56,974 nucleotides of DNA from Oscillospiraceae bacterium (GCA_009787625.1 WQSX01000015.1:1-56974); one strand, 5' to 3'; positions 47,080 through 55,508 are shown, counted from the stretch's first letter. Notes: generated by a model from the sequence alone, not told the origin. Numbers and translations are program-made.

Positions 47080-47903
47080 ACTATAGCGAGTTGACTGCGA
47101 AATCGTTTGCACTGCGTCGTGATGTCCTGGAGATGATTTATCGCAGTAAAGGCGGGCATTTTGGAGGCGATTTCAGCGTGATGGATATTCTTGTCACGTT
47201 ATATAACCTGCATATGAGTACCTCTTTACAAAATATCGATGACCCGATGCGTGACAGGTTCATTTTAAGTAAAGGGCACTGCGTCGCCGCACTCTATGCG
47301 GTTCTCTGCGATAAAGGTTTTTTTCCTAAAACCGACCTCGAAACATTTTCGCAGTTTGGCTCGAATTATATCGGGCATCCGAACAATAAGATAAACGGAA
47401 TTGAAATGAACTCCGGCTCTCTGGGTCACGGGCTGTCAATCGGCGTAGGCATGGCAATTGCCGCTAAGATGGATAATGCAAGTTACCATGTCTATGTCGT
47501 CATGGGCGATGGGGAGCTTGCAGAAGGCTCCGTGTGGGAAGGTGCAATGTCCGCCGGGCATTATAAGCTCGACAACTTGATTTCGATAGTTGACCGCAAC
47601 AGACTTCAAATCTCAGGTTCAACTGAGGAAGTTATGGCGCAGGACAACCTGTCGGAACGCTTTGCTTCTTTTGGTTGGAACGTACTCGAAGCAGACGGGA
47701 ATAACATTAAATCACTTGATGAAGTTATTAGCAGTGCAAAACTGCACAAGGGAAAACCGACCGCAATAATTGCAAACACAGCAAAAGGCTATGGTTACTC
47801 AGCAGCAGAAAATAATGCCGGCTGGCATCATAAAGTGCCAAACGCAGAGCAGTATGAATCGGCAAAGGCAGAGCTTCTTAAGAGGGAGGCGGAGGCAGTA
47901 TGA
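47076..47903 (+). CDS. Transketolase, N-terminal (thiamine-PP) subunit
   Basis: 275 residues with a GTG start overlapping the isomerase stop; GGGGAG is upstream. It carries the ThDP-binding half: GGHFGGDFSVMDIL, SKGHCVAALY, GSLGHGLSIGVGMAIA, and GDGELAEGSVWEGAMSAG to DRN (residues 144-175), the GDG-N motif. Split transketolases occur in several non-pentose-phosphate pathways, including the apulose-4-phosphate type (AptA/AptB). It works with the next gene. Confidence 0.9.
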   Translation: MNYSELTAKSFALRRDVLEMIYRSKGGHFGGDFSVMDILVTLYNLHMSTSLQNIDDPMRDRFILSKGHCVAALYAVLCDKGFFPKTDLETFSQFGSNYIGHPNNKINGIEMNSGSLGHGLSIGVGMAIAAKMDNASYHVYVVMGDGELAEGSVWEGAMSAGHYKLDNLISIVDRNRLQISGSTEEVMAQDNLSERFASFGWNVLEADGNNIKSLDEVISSAKLHKGKPTAIIANTAKGYGYSAAENNAGWHHKVPNAEQYESAKAELLKREAEAV

Positions 47904-48856
47904 ACCAAGTTACTAACCGCCAAGCGGTCTGTGATGCTCTGATTGGGCATGGAAAAATAAACCGAAATATCGTCGTCCTATGCAGCGATTCACGAGGTTC
48001 TGCGTCTCTCAGCACATTTGCTGAGCAATTGCCGAAGCAGTTTGTAGAAGTTGGGATTGCCGAGCAAAACATAGTGTCGATAGCAGCAGGACTGGCTTCA
48101 TGCGGTAAAAGACCGTTTGTTGCTTCTCCTGCATGTTTTCTTTCCACAAGAAGCATGGAGCAGGTGAAAGTAGATGTGGCGTATTCGGGTACTAATGTAA
48201 AGCTGATTGGAATCAGTGGCGGAATTAGTTATGGTGCATTGGGTATGACGCACCATTCAAATCAGGATATAGCGACTATTGCTTCAATTCCCGGTATGCG
48301 TGTATATCTGCCGAGCGACAGATTTCAAACAGGCAAACTGCTCGAATATCTCATAAAAGACGATGCTCCCGCTTATGTCCGGATAGGGAGAAATGCAGTT
48401 GAAGATATCTATAGTGAAAATGAAATCCCTTTTAAGATGGATAAGGCGACCATTATAAGGGAAGGTAGCGATGTGACAATAATTGCCTGTGGTGAGATGG
48501 TGTCAGCGGCGGCGAAAGCCGGTGACATTCTTGCTGCACAGGGAATTTCTGCACGTGTTCTTGATATGTATTGTGTTAAGCCTATAGATGAGGATTCAAT
48601 CATCAAATCGTGCAAGGAAACAAAAGCAATAGTGACAATTGAAGAACACTGCGCAATTGGCGGAATGGGCAGCATGGTGAGTCAAATAGTGGGGCGCACA
48701 AACCCTGTTCCCATCATAAACATGACACTTCCCGACAGTCCTGTTATAGCCGGGAAGTCGGGCGAGGTGTTTGACCACTATGGGTTAAACGCCGATGGAA
48801 TTGTTAAAACTGTACTTAATCTTGAATGTTTTCGAAAGGAACTGTCATATGTCTGA
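47900..48856 (+). CDS. Transketolase, C-terminal subunit
   Basis: 318 residues, overlapping the N subunit by 4 bp (ATGA). It has the pyrimidine-binding domain with the catalytic Glu in VEVGIAEQNIVSIAAGLA (about residue 55), SYGALGMTHHSNQDIA, and the C-terminal transketolase domain (VLDMYCVKPIDEDSIIKSC, EEHCAIGGMGSMV). With the preceding gene it makes a complete enzyme. Confidence 0.9.
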   Translation: MNQVTNRQAVCDALIGHGKINRNIVVLCSDSRGSASLSTFAEQLPKQFVEVGIAEQNIVSIAAGLASCGKRPFVASPACFLSTRSMEQVKVDVAYSGTNVKLIGISGGISYGALGMTHHSNQDIATIASIPGMRVYLPSDRFQTGKLLEYLIKDDAPAYVRIGRNAVEDIYSENEIPFKMDKATIIREGSDVTIIACGEMVSAAAKAGDILAAQGISARVLDMYCVKPIDEDSIIKSCKETKAIVTIEEHCAIGGMGSMVSQIVGRTNPVPIINMTLPDSPVIAGKSGEVFDHYGLNADGIVKTVLNLECFRKELSYV

Positions 48857-50315
48857 GCGATATATTTTGGGGCTGGATCAAAGTACATCAGCGACAAAAG
48901 CCATGCTTTTTAACAACAGTGGCGGCTTAGTTTGCCGTGAGGACATATCTCATCGTCAGATTGTGGACGACAGAGGTTGGGTTGAGCATGACCTCTTGGA
49001 AATTTATGAAAACTGTATCGAAGTGATAAAGCAAGTTATACTAAAATCAGGTATTGATAAGTCACAAATTATCGGAATCGGAATCAGTAACCAGCGAGAA
49101 ACAGCCGCTGTCTGGGATAGAGAAACGGGAGTTCCCGTATATAACGCAATCGTTTGGCAATGTTCCAGAGGTGAAGAAATATGCAAGGAAATAGAAAGTG
49201 CAGGGTTTGCAGAGAAAATCAGGGAGATAACAGGACTTCCCCTATCCCCTTACTTTTCTGCGGCAAAGATAGCTTGGGTACTAAAAAACATTGATACAAA
49301 AGACAAGCAGCTTTGTGCGGGAACAATTGACAGTTGGCTCATATACAAGCTCACGGGAAATTATAAAACCGATTATTCAAATGCTTCGCGTACACAGCTT
49401 TTTGACCTGAAAACCTTAACTTGGAGCGATGAGGTTTGTCAGATTTTTGGCATTGACCGTGATATATTGGCGGAAGTCTGCGATTCGGACTGTTGCTTTG
49501 GTTACACTGATGTTGCAGGTTTATTTGATAAACCTATCCCGATTCACGGAGTCATGGGAGACTCACACGGAGCTTTGTTCGGTCAAGGTTGTCACGACGT
49601 CGGTATGATGAAAACTACATATGGAACCGGTTCCTCGATAATGATGAATATCGGCTCGAAAATGCTTCTCAGTGACAGAGGTGCCGTTACTTCTATAGCG
49701 TGGAAAAGTGAGGGCAAGGTTGATTATGTCCTTGAGGGTAATATAAATTATACGGGTGCTGTTATAACGTGGCTCGCTCATAATCTTGACATTATTGAGA
49801 CTCCCGAAGAATCGGCAAAATATGCCGCTGCTGCAAATCCTGAAGACGAAACATATTTGGTTCCGGCTTTCAGTGGGCTGGGTGCGCCTTACTGGAAAAG
49901 CGATGCACGGGCAATTCTCTGCAATATGAGCCGCACGACGGGAAAAAATGAAGTAGTCAGAGCAGCACTTGAATGTATTGTTTATCAAATATCAGATGTA
50001 GTAGGTGCAATGCGCGAAACTGCAAATATTACCGCTAACTCTCTGCGCGTTGATGGTGGACCCACAAAAAACAGTTATCTCATGCAGTTTCAAAGCGACA
50101 TACTAAATTTGCCCGTCGAAGTGCCTGAGCAAGAAGAATTGTCCTGCATCGGTCCGTCATATATGGCGGGAATAGCTCTAGGGCTCTACGATAAAGAAAC
50201 AGTGTTCACCCGGATAAAACGAACACTGTATAGTCCTGCTATGGACTCAAAAGGGAGAGAAAAAAAGCTTAGCGGATGGTCAAAGGCGATTGGTATGTTG
50301 CTCGGAGGTGGGTAG
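48849..50315 (+). CDS. FGGY family carbohydrate kinase
   Basis: 488 residues. N-terminal phosphate loop YILGLDQSTSATKAMLF; GISNQRETAAVWDRETGVPV and YNAIVWQCSRG strongly resemble glycerol kinase; the C-terminal ATP domain has KTTYGTGSSIMMN, FSGLGAPYWKSDARA and LRVDGGPTKNSYLMQFQSDIL. Glycerol, a ketopentose or a branched ketose such as D-apulose are possible substrates; operon context favours the ketose made by the isomerase. I start at ATG 48849, 8 bp inside the transketolase gene, with AAAGGA 9 nt upstream and GTCAT in between; the frame is open from 48795. Confidence 0.85.
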   Translation: MSERYILGLDQSTSATKAMLFNNSGGLVCREDISHRQIVDDRGWVEHDLLEIYENCIEVIKQVILKSGIDKSQIIGIGISNQRETAAVWDRETGVPVYNAIVWQCSRGEEICKEIESAGFAEKIREITGLPLSPYFSAAKIAWVLKNIDTKDKQLCAGTIDSWLIYKLTGNYKTDYSNASRTQLFDLKTLTWSDEVCQIFGIDRDILAEVCDSDCCFGYTDVAGLFDKPIPIHGVMGDSHGALFGQGCHDVGMMKTTYGTGSSIMMNIGSKMLLSDRGAVTSIAWKSEGKVDYVLEGNINYTGAVITWLAHNLDIIETPEESAKYAAAANPEDETYLVPAFSGLGAPYWKSDARAILCNMSRTTGKNEVVRAALECIVYQISDVVGAMRETANITANSLRVDGGPTKNSYLMQFQSDILNLPVEVPEQEELSCIGPSYMAGIALGLYDKETVFTRIKRTLYSPAMDSKGREKKLSGWSKAIGMLLGGG

Positions 50316-50318
50316 TTA

Positions 50319-50348
50319 AACCAATTTACTGTCAATAACCAATTTACT
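50319..50348 (+). repeat. 12-bp direct repeat before the GMP synthase promoter
   Basis: AACCAATTTACT occurs at 50319-50330 and 50337-50348, an 18-nt period. The second copy abuts the TTGACC -35 box. Possibly a regulator binding site. Confidence 0.5.
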
Positions 50349-50376
50349 TGACCTGTGAGACAATTTCACGTAAAAT
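50348..50376 (+). promoter_or_regulatory. Promoter of the GMP synthase subunit gene
   Basis: TTGACC (50348-50353), 17-nt spacer, TAAAAT (50371-50376). The spacer holds GTGA-N7-TCAC, a small inverted repeat. Confidence 0.65.
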
Positions 50377-50412
50377 AAGCTAGAACTTTTTTTGAGAGGA
50401 ATTGTCTTTATT

Positions 50413-51390
50413 ATGAGTATATACAGTAATTTGAGGGGCGATGGCGAGCTGAGTCTTGCAGATTATGAGGCACGGGTTATTGGTCTAATCCGTGAGCAAG
50501 TTGGCGATGGGCAGGTTGTTTTGGGGCTTTCCGGCGGGGTTGATTCGTCTGTTTGTGCTGCACTTCTTGCTAAGGCTGTGCCGGGGCGGCTTCATTGCAT
50601 TTTTGTTGACCATGGGCTTATGCGGTTAAATGAGGGACGTGAGGTTGAGGCGGCTTTTCGTGATAGAGATTTAAATCTCATTTGCATTGATGCCGAGGAC
50701 AGGTTTCTTACTCGGCTCGCCGGGGTAACTGACCCTGAGCAAAAGCGAATGATTATCGGCGAAGAATTTATTCGTGTTTTCGAGGAAGAGTCTCGTAAGC
50801 TAAAAGATGCTGACTTTTTGGCGCAGGGGACCATTTTCCCTGATGTCGCGGAATCCGGCTCTAAGGGCAAGGTCGCTGTCAAGTCGCATCACAATGTGGG
50901 CGGGCTCCCTGATGATATTGATTTTAAAGGTTTAGTTGAGCCGCTCTACGGGCTTTATAAGCCTGAGGTTCGTGCTTTAGGTCGTAGTTTAGGGTTACCG
51001 GCGTCTCTAACTGAGCGCCAGCCGTTCCCCGGACCGGGACTTGCGGTGCGTTGTTTGGGCGAGGTTACTAAGGCTAAGCTGGATATTCTCAGAGAGGCTG
51101 ATGCTATTTTTTGCAGAGAGCTTGAAGGGTCAGGCGTGAAAGCAGACCAGTATTTTGCTGCTCTGCTAAGCGCACGAGGTGTTGGCATTGTGGATGGCGA
51201 GCGGGCTTATGGGTACACCATTGCACTGCGGGCAATCGCCACGGTCGATTTTGTCACGGCGCAGTATGTTCCGCTCCCACATGAACTCTTAGGGCGAGTG
51301 TCGGGACTTATTACGAGTGCGTTGCCTGCGGTTACAAGGGTGCTTTATGATGTGACGGATAAGCCGCCGGGGACTGTGGAGTGGGAGTAG
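50413..51390 (+). CDS. guaA: GMP synthase, ATP-pyrophosphatase subunit only
   Basis: 325 residues. The N-type ATP-pyrophosphatase loop is VLGLSGGVDSSVCAALL; the XMP/AMP region includes VDHGLMRLNEG, FLAQGTIFPDVAES, KSHHNVGGLPDDI, and RQPFPGPGLAVR; the dimerisation domain ends in the typical DKPPGTVEWE. It makes GMP from XMP with ammonia or glutamine-derived nitrogen. Bacterial GuaA normally carries an N-terminal class I glutamine amidotransferase domain of about 190 residues; it is absent here and no partner subunit is in the window. I use ATG 50413 (GAGG 13 nt upstream). Single gene with its own promoter. Confidence 0.9.
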   Translation: MSIYSNLRGDGELSLADYEARVIGLIREQVGDGQVVLGLSGGVDSSVCAALLAKAVPGRLHCIFVDHGLMRLNEGREVEAAFRDRDLNLICIDAEDRFLTRLAGVTDPEQKRMIIGEEFIRVFEEESRKLKDADFLAQGTIFPDVAESGSKGKVAVKSHHNVGGLPDDIDFKGLVEPLYGLYKPEVRALGRSLGLPASLTERQPFPGPGLAVRCLGEVTKAKLDILREADAIFCRELEGSGVKADQYFAALLSARGVGIVDGERAYGYTIALRAIATVDFVTAQYVPLPHELLGRVSGLITSALPAVTRVLYDVTDKPPGTVEWE

Positions 51391-51444
51391 TGGTGCTCTT
51401 AATACTTTTTCTATGTAAAAAGGCAAGGGGCTATGCTAAACTTT

Positions 51445-52038
51445 CTACCAATAAAACTCTGCTGCCAAGTCGTGTAAATCACCATCGCGTATAGGTATAT
51501 CTATGACTCTGAATACGCTTTTCCGTATTCTATACTGCCCCTGCTCTAAGGGGATAACAAGATTCAAATTTTTCACAAAATCTATTGAATCGCCGGGTTG
51601 AATGTCATACCCTAAATCTACAAAAGCAATGTATTCATCTCTCCATGGAACATTGTTCCAATGCGTGCCTTCAGAGACTTCAACTGTGAAATGCACGCCT
51701 GTCATCAATTCATATTCCGAGTTATTATAAATCGTCACAGTCACTTGATTTTGAATTTCATCAATGTCGGTAATTGCCATGCTAATTATGTCTTCCAGTG
51801 GTGGTTGGGTGCGGAGTTGAGGGCTGTTCTCAAATTTCGGCTCGTTCGTCGGTTCTGCTTCTTGTCTCTCTTGCTCCGGTTCCTGTTGCTCAACTTCCTG
51901 CTGTTCGGGTTCGTAATGCTCGTGCTCAGGTTGTGTATCGTACATTGCGGGGGAACCCTCTTGCTGGATTTCACCATAGGCACAGCCTGAAACTGTCATT
52001 ATAGTGACTAAAACTAATGCTAAAATTTTCTTTTTCAT
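51445..52038 (-). CDS. Lipoprotein with Ig-like domain
   Basis: 197 residues. Signal peptide with lipobox TVSGC (Cys19). Residues about 25-70 are a Glu/Gln/Pro-rich stalk. The C-terminal part (about 85-197: VTVTIYNNSEYELMTGVHFTVEV, GYDIQPGDSIDF, LEQGQYRIRKSVF) resembles the Big_14-type bacterial Ig-like domains found in clostridial lipoproteins. Surface-anchored; function unknown. ATG 52038 chosen at the signal peptide, with AAAGGG 12 nt upstream. It follows the large surface protein on the same strand, separated by a strong hairpin. Confidence 0.8.
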   Translation of the reverse strand: MKKKILALVLVTIMTVSGCAYGEIQQEGSPAMYDTQPEHEHYEPEQQEVEQQEPEQERQEAEPTNEPKFENSPQLRTQPPLEDIISMAITDIDEIQNQVTVTIYNNSEYELMTGVHFTVEVSEGTHWNNVPWRDEYIAFVDLGYDIQPGDSIDFVKNLNLVIPLEQGQYRIRKSVFRVIDIPIRDGDLHDLAAEFYW

Positions 52039-52066
52039 TGTTATGACCCACCCTTTGCTCAATAGT

Positions 52067-52104
52067 CACAAAAATGACTCATCGGGGCGATGGTCATTTT
52101 TGTG
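52067..52104. terminator. Strong hairpin between two surface-protein genes
   Basis: CACAAAAATGAC pairs with GTCATTTTTGTG, and CATCG pairs with CGATG around a GGG loop; one unpaired T. That is 17 bp in total. The T-rich arm makes it a likely terminator for the surface protein; a separate U-tract is lacking. Confidence 0.65.
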
Positions 52105-52160
52105 CTTCATTTATATGGACGAAATTTTTTGACAAAAGTTCCGCTTTCGCTTAACTTTGC

Positions 52161-54233
52161 CTATGCTTGGGTGGGGGTGATTGTGTCAGGGGTATCATCT
52201 TCTTCGTCTTTGTCTTTCTTAAATGCGAAGATGTATCCGACCAGACCTATTATAAAGAGTACAACATGTATTACTGTCCACCAGTCTATGAATGCCATAG
52301 GTAGTCTCATGTCTTGTGTAAGTATGAAGATTATAACTGCCAAGATTGCTGAAATTATCGACGCTAGGATAAACAGTACCCTTGATTTCTTGTATTCCTG
52401 TTCTTCCTCTTCCTCGTGCATTTGCTCATGCGATTGTGTTTGTGCATATGCCTGCATTTTCGCTTCTTCTGTTTCTTCGTTGTCATCATCTTTTTTTCTT
52501 TTAAGGATAAGCCTTATTATGACAATGAGTGCTATGATAATTCCGACTATACTGAGGATTAGGTTAAGTAGTGCCCAAGAGCTTGCTTTCGGTCGGGCAG
52601 AGAGTGGTGTGCGCCCATCACCAATGTCAATCAGTGGCAGATTTTCTTCCGATACTTCGATTGATTGCTGTGTTTCTTGTTTTATTGACGATTCTTCCGG
52701 CGATGTTTCCGGCGATTTCTCTAATGTATTTTCTGTAGACGGCTGTTCGTTCGAAGATTCCTCTTGCCTAGCTATTTGGGTTGCCGAATCCGAAGTGTTG
52801 GGAGGATATGGAGCAACTGCCTGCGGTGCCGCAGGTACTGCTTCAGGTGCTGAGCCTGTGGGTGATGGTGAATCCACTATCCACACCGGTGCAGGTGGTG
52901 GCGCTATAGATGAATCAGGTCGCAACAGTGTTGTGGGTGGTGTTTGTTCCGATGGTGTTTGTTCCTGTGCCGGCAATTCTTGTGCTTGTGTTGGGGTCGA
53001 GGTTGATGTTTGCGGTGTCGGAGTTTTTTGCGTTTGCGATGGTTCAGGTGGTGTTGGTGTAAGTTGCACTGATTGCGACTCCGGCAAGGTTTCTTCCGGC
53101 TCCGAATCAGGAGTATTTGGTGGTGGAAATTCAGCAGAAAAATCAAATTTCCAAACTCCGCTTCCGGCGAGTTTCTGTGCGCTGTTAGGGGTTCCCCACG
53201 GTAATCCAAATCCAACCTTGAAAGTGAGTGATTCTCCCGGATTCAGTGTTATTTTATGAGTATTTTCCGGCCAGTCCTCCAACCATTGCCACAAATATCT
53301 TCCCAACTGACCTGACATAAATCCACCCATGTAGTCTATGGAAATGGGTACTTCCAGATCATTTACAAATCGTACTGTATGTATATATGCATTGTCGGGA
53401 GCTGCACCTTGAAAATTGCTCCACCAATGTTTTTGTTCCAATATACTATGAAAGTCTACCCCTTCTATCGTGTCGTGGGCAATATCGCCGTTATTATTGA
53501 AGAGAGTGTGCGAAGCTGTGAATTGTCCGGCTGTATCTGCTTCTGTGATTGCTATTTCATGGATTCGATTAGAGTTGCTTTGTTTTGAAAAGCGTGACGA
53601 GTTGGGGTCGGGATGATGTGGATAATCAGGTCTGCGTAGATTGAACCACTTACCATCGGCTTCGCCCACAGTAAAAGTACCAATAGGTGGAAATTCTGAT
53701 GGCTCTATTTCTTCTTCGTCTATCGCAGCTCGCATCGTGCGTTGGTGTACCTTTGCTTCCTCAACTTCTGCTGTTTGTTCCACATTATTTTCAAGTGCAT
53801 TGTTCGGCTCAGTGTGCGATGAATTGGTTTCCTCGACGTGAGTTTCCTCTTCTGAGTTGATTTCCTCCTCTGTGGCAGTTTCTTCTTCCGAACCGGCTTC
53901 CTCTTCCGGGTTGACTTCTTCCTCCGGGTTGGCTTCTTCCTCCGGGTTGGCTTCCTCTTCCGAGGGTTTGTTTTCCGTTTTTGTTTCTTTTTTGTTGGTT
54001 TCTTCTGTATCTATTTCTTCTGCGCTAAGCTCTTCTAAATTAAGTTCTTCTGCGCTAAGTTCTTCAATATAGTCGCCAGTTTTGTCTATTGTCTCTTCAG
54101 AAAGGGCGAGAGCTGACGACACTGTTATAGATGCTACCATGGTGAAGCTCAATATCGTTGAAATGACTCTTTTTCTTATAGCATCTATTTTTTTGTTGTC
54201 TTTTTGCTTTAGTTCTTTGCCAAGTTTTTGCAT
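52161..54233 (-). CDS. Large acidic surface protein with C-terminal membrane module
   Basis: 690 residues. An N-terminal signal sequence (about 20-45, KRVISTILSFTMVASITVSSALA) is followed by a very acidic region (about 46-165) with NPEEEA repeats. A folded domain (about 175-370: GTFTVGEADGKWFNLRRPDY, IDYMGGFMSGQLGRYLWQWL, LNPGESLTFKVGFGLPWGTP) precedes a Pro/Thr/Ser-rich stalk (about 375-540). The last 140 residues hold three membrane helices (about 553-577, 618-638, 653-671) with a charged loop; this WALLNLILSIVG to WWTVIHVVLF module recurs at the end of many clostridial surface proteins. It likely displays the folded domain outside the cell. Ligand unknown. GGAGT precedes ATG 54233. Confidence 0.8.
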   Translation of the reverse strand: MQKLGKELKQKDNKKIDAIRKRVISTILSFTMVASITVSSALALSEETIDKTGDYIEELSAEELNLEELSAEEIDTEETNKKETKTENKPSEEEANPEEEANPEEEVNPEEEAGSEEETATEEEINSEEETHVEETNSSHTEPNNALENNVEQTAEVEEAKVHQRTMRAAIDEEEIEPSEFPPIGTFTVGEADGKWFNLRRPDYPHHPDPNSSRFSKQSNSNRIHEIAITEADTAGQFTASHTLFNNNGDIAHDTIEGVDFHSILEQKHWWSNFQGAAPDNAYIHTVRFVNDLEVPISIDYMGGFMSGQLGRYLWQWLEDWPENTHKITLNPGESLTFKVGFGLPWGTPNSAQKLAGSGVWKFDFSAEFPPPNTPDSEPEETLPESQSVQLTPTPPEPSQTQKTPTPQTSTSTPTQAQELPAQEQTPSEQTPPTTLLRPDSSIAPPPAPVWIVDSPSPTGSAPEAVPAAPQAVAPYPPNTSDSATQIARQEESSNEQPSTENTLEKSPETSPEESSIKQETQQSIEVSEENLPLIDIGDGRTPLSARPKASSWALLNLILSIVGIIIALIVIIRLILKRKKDDDNEETEEAKMQAYAQTQSHEQMHEEEEEQEYKKSRVLFILASIISAILAVIIFILTQDMRLPMAFIDWWTVIHVVLFIIGLVGYIFAFKKDKDEEDDTPDTITPTQA
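53908..53961 (-). repeat. 18-bp tandem repeats in the surface-protein gene
   Basis: Three head-to-tail copies of GGGTTGRCTTCTTCCTCC (plus-strand reading) encode the six-residue unit NPEEEA/V. In frame, so copy number can vary. Confidence 0.85.
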
Positions 54234-54393
54234 TTTTTACTCCATTTCTTATTTTGCTTAATGTTGAAAATTAGTTTGTTTAAATCTTATCAGTTATCGC
54301 AATTAGTTAGATATACACCTCTTTTTGCTTATTATTGTCATAAGGGATTAACTATCCTCTCCTTTTACCCACTCTCTTAATATCCGGCACTGC
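54234..54393. other. A/T-rich upstream region of the surface-protein gene
   Basis: 160 bp with no ORF or tRNA. It should contain the surface-protein promoter, but I see no convincing -35/-10 pair. Confidence 0.4.
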
Positions 54394-54511
54394 AAAAACC
54401 CGCATACAAGCTGCGGGTTTCGGAGCGCAGTGGTCCTCATGTAGTGCCTCTTCCGTCGTCATTCGGTATACTGAGGCAGTGCATGAAGTTAGCCACGCCA
54501 TCCCCGATGAC
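54394..54511 (-). ncRNA. Unassigned rod-like small RNA
   Basis: A stretch of about 118 nt has its own extended -10 promoter (54518) and ends in a rho-independent terminator: stem AAACCCGCA/TGCGGGTTT with a 7-nt loop (54396-54420) and five U. The body folds into one long interrupted hairpin. From the base the helices are CGGGG/CUCCG, GUGG/CCAC, CUUCAUG/CAUGAGG and GCCUC/GAGGC, with a symmetric CACU/ACUA internal loop and an apical region containing CCG/CGG. A 60-codon frame runs through it but has no ribosome binding site. The sequence lacks the SRP GGAA-loop motif and the 6S bubble, and I match it to no riboswitch. It might act in trans or control the surface-protein gene downstream. Confidence 0.55.
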
Positions 54512-54514
54512 GCT

Positions 54515-54527
54515 TGAATTATAACAC
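54515..54527 (-). promoter_or_regulatory. Extended -10 promoter of the rod-like RNA
   Basis: On the minus strand: TGTTATAAT, a perfect TATAAT (54518-54523) with an upstream TG. No good -35, which extended -10 promoters do not need. Confidence 0.6.
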
Positions 54528-54674
54528 ATTCCATCGCTTAAGTTGCTAAATTTTTGTTAATTTGCGCCTTTTTCTCATTTTGCGACATTTTTAATAAATA
54601 ACTTATCTTCTTTTGAGATTTTTTTGGCAAATAGTTATCGTTTTATGTTGTGAGTTTTTATTTTCTCTTTCATT

Positions 54675-55370
54675 TTAGCCCACTGTTCCCTTGTAAATGC
54701 ATCCTTTGCGCTTTGGCGGGTTTGTCTCTTTGGCGAAGCTGAAATTATCGCTCTCCGCCGCTATATGATTAATCGCAATGCCCAAGTCAATCAAGCCCAT
54801 GTTTCCGATCATCAGCCCCATTATGGGATTTGCTTTCTTGAGATAGCAGTGGATTTTTCCGTTTTCAGCGATAAAGTACCAATTTTGCATATTCACGCCA
54901 CTCGGTGCAAGACGTGCGGCTTCGATGCGCGCATCATCACCCTCGCTGATTGCCGAGAGAGGTTTACGTCTAAACTCCGAGGGCTCACGGTGAAGTGTTT
55001 CCTCGGGTTTTCCAAATGCCAGGGCTATAACATAAGGTAAATCGGATTCCATCGCCTCTTCAGGTTTTGACGCGCCCAACCAGCATGCGCCAAACCCATT
55101 TGCTGAAAAGTACAAATCAAGCTGTTGTCCGATAAACCCTATATTTTCGTATGAACCCTCTTTTTCCTCACTGCCGAAAACTAAGTAATGCGGTGCTTTC
55201 ACGCCCAGTATGCCTTTGGTTTTACTTGTGATTTCGATTGAATATTTGATGTCTGGGTGCAGCGGCTTTATTTCTGCTATTTCTGCTCGAACAGCGTCAA
55301 GAGTTGCAGTATCGAGTGGTGTTAGATTGTACTTTCTTATTGATTTGCGTTTGCGGATTATTTCGTTCAT
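54675..55370 (-). CDS. Nitroreductase family protein (TM1586-like)
   Basis: 231 residues, FMN-binding nitroreductase fold. It starts MNEIIRKRKSIRKYNLTPLD, the classic R-S-R-Y/F entry, and has IGFIGQQLDLYFSANGFGACWLG and LAPSGVNMQNWYF. The two half-domains resemble each other, as in the TM1586-type putative nitroreductases. Electron donor and substrate unknown. The start at ATG 55370 has GAGGAGG 10 nt upstream; the longer frame to 55496 lacks a site. Between 54535 and 54674 there is only A/T-rich sequence. Confidence 0.85.
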   Translation of the reverse strand: MNEIIRKRKSIRKYNLTPLDTATLDAVRAEIAEIKPLHPDIKYSIEITSKTKGILGVKAPHYLVFGSEEKEGSYENIGFIGQQLDLYFSANGFGACWLGASKPEEAMESDLPYVIALAFGKPEETLHREPSEFRRKPLSAISEGDDARIEAARLAPSGVNMQNWYFIAENGKIHCYLKKANPIMGLMIGNMGLIDLGIAINHIAAESDNFSFAKETNPPKRKGCIYKGTVG

Positions 55371-55508
55371 TTTAATAGACCTCCTCGTTTTTCCGATTTG
55401 TGGTGTAATGCGCTTTTGTTTTCTCATGGTCAGGTTATTTGCGTTTGATAAACGTGCAAATGTTTGAATCTTCACAGTTAATCGTAACGTTGGCACGATA
55501 TAAGAAAT

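Noticed and set aside
52090..53259. 389-codon plus-strand frame rich in Ser, Cys and Gly
   Set aside because: Antisense to the Pro-rich stalk and membrane module of the surface protein; no ribosome binding site and no recognisable domain.
54394..54511. SRP (4.5S) or 6S RNA
   Set aside because: It lacks the conserved SRP GGAA apical loop and flanking bulge, and shows no large central bubble as in 6S RNA.
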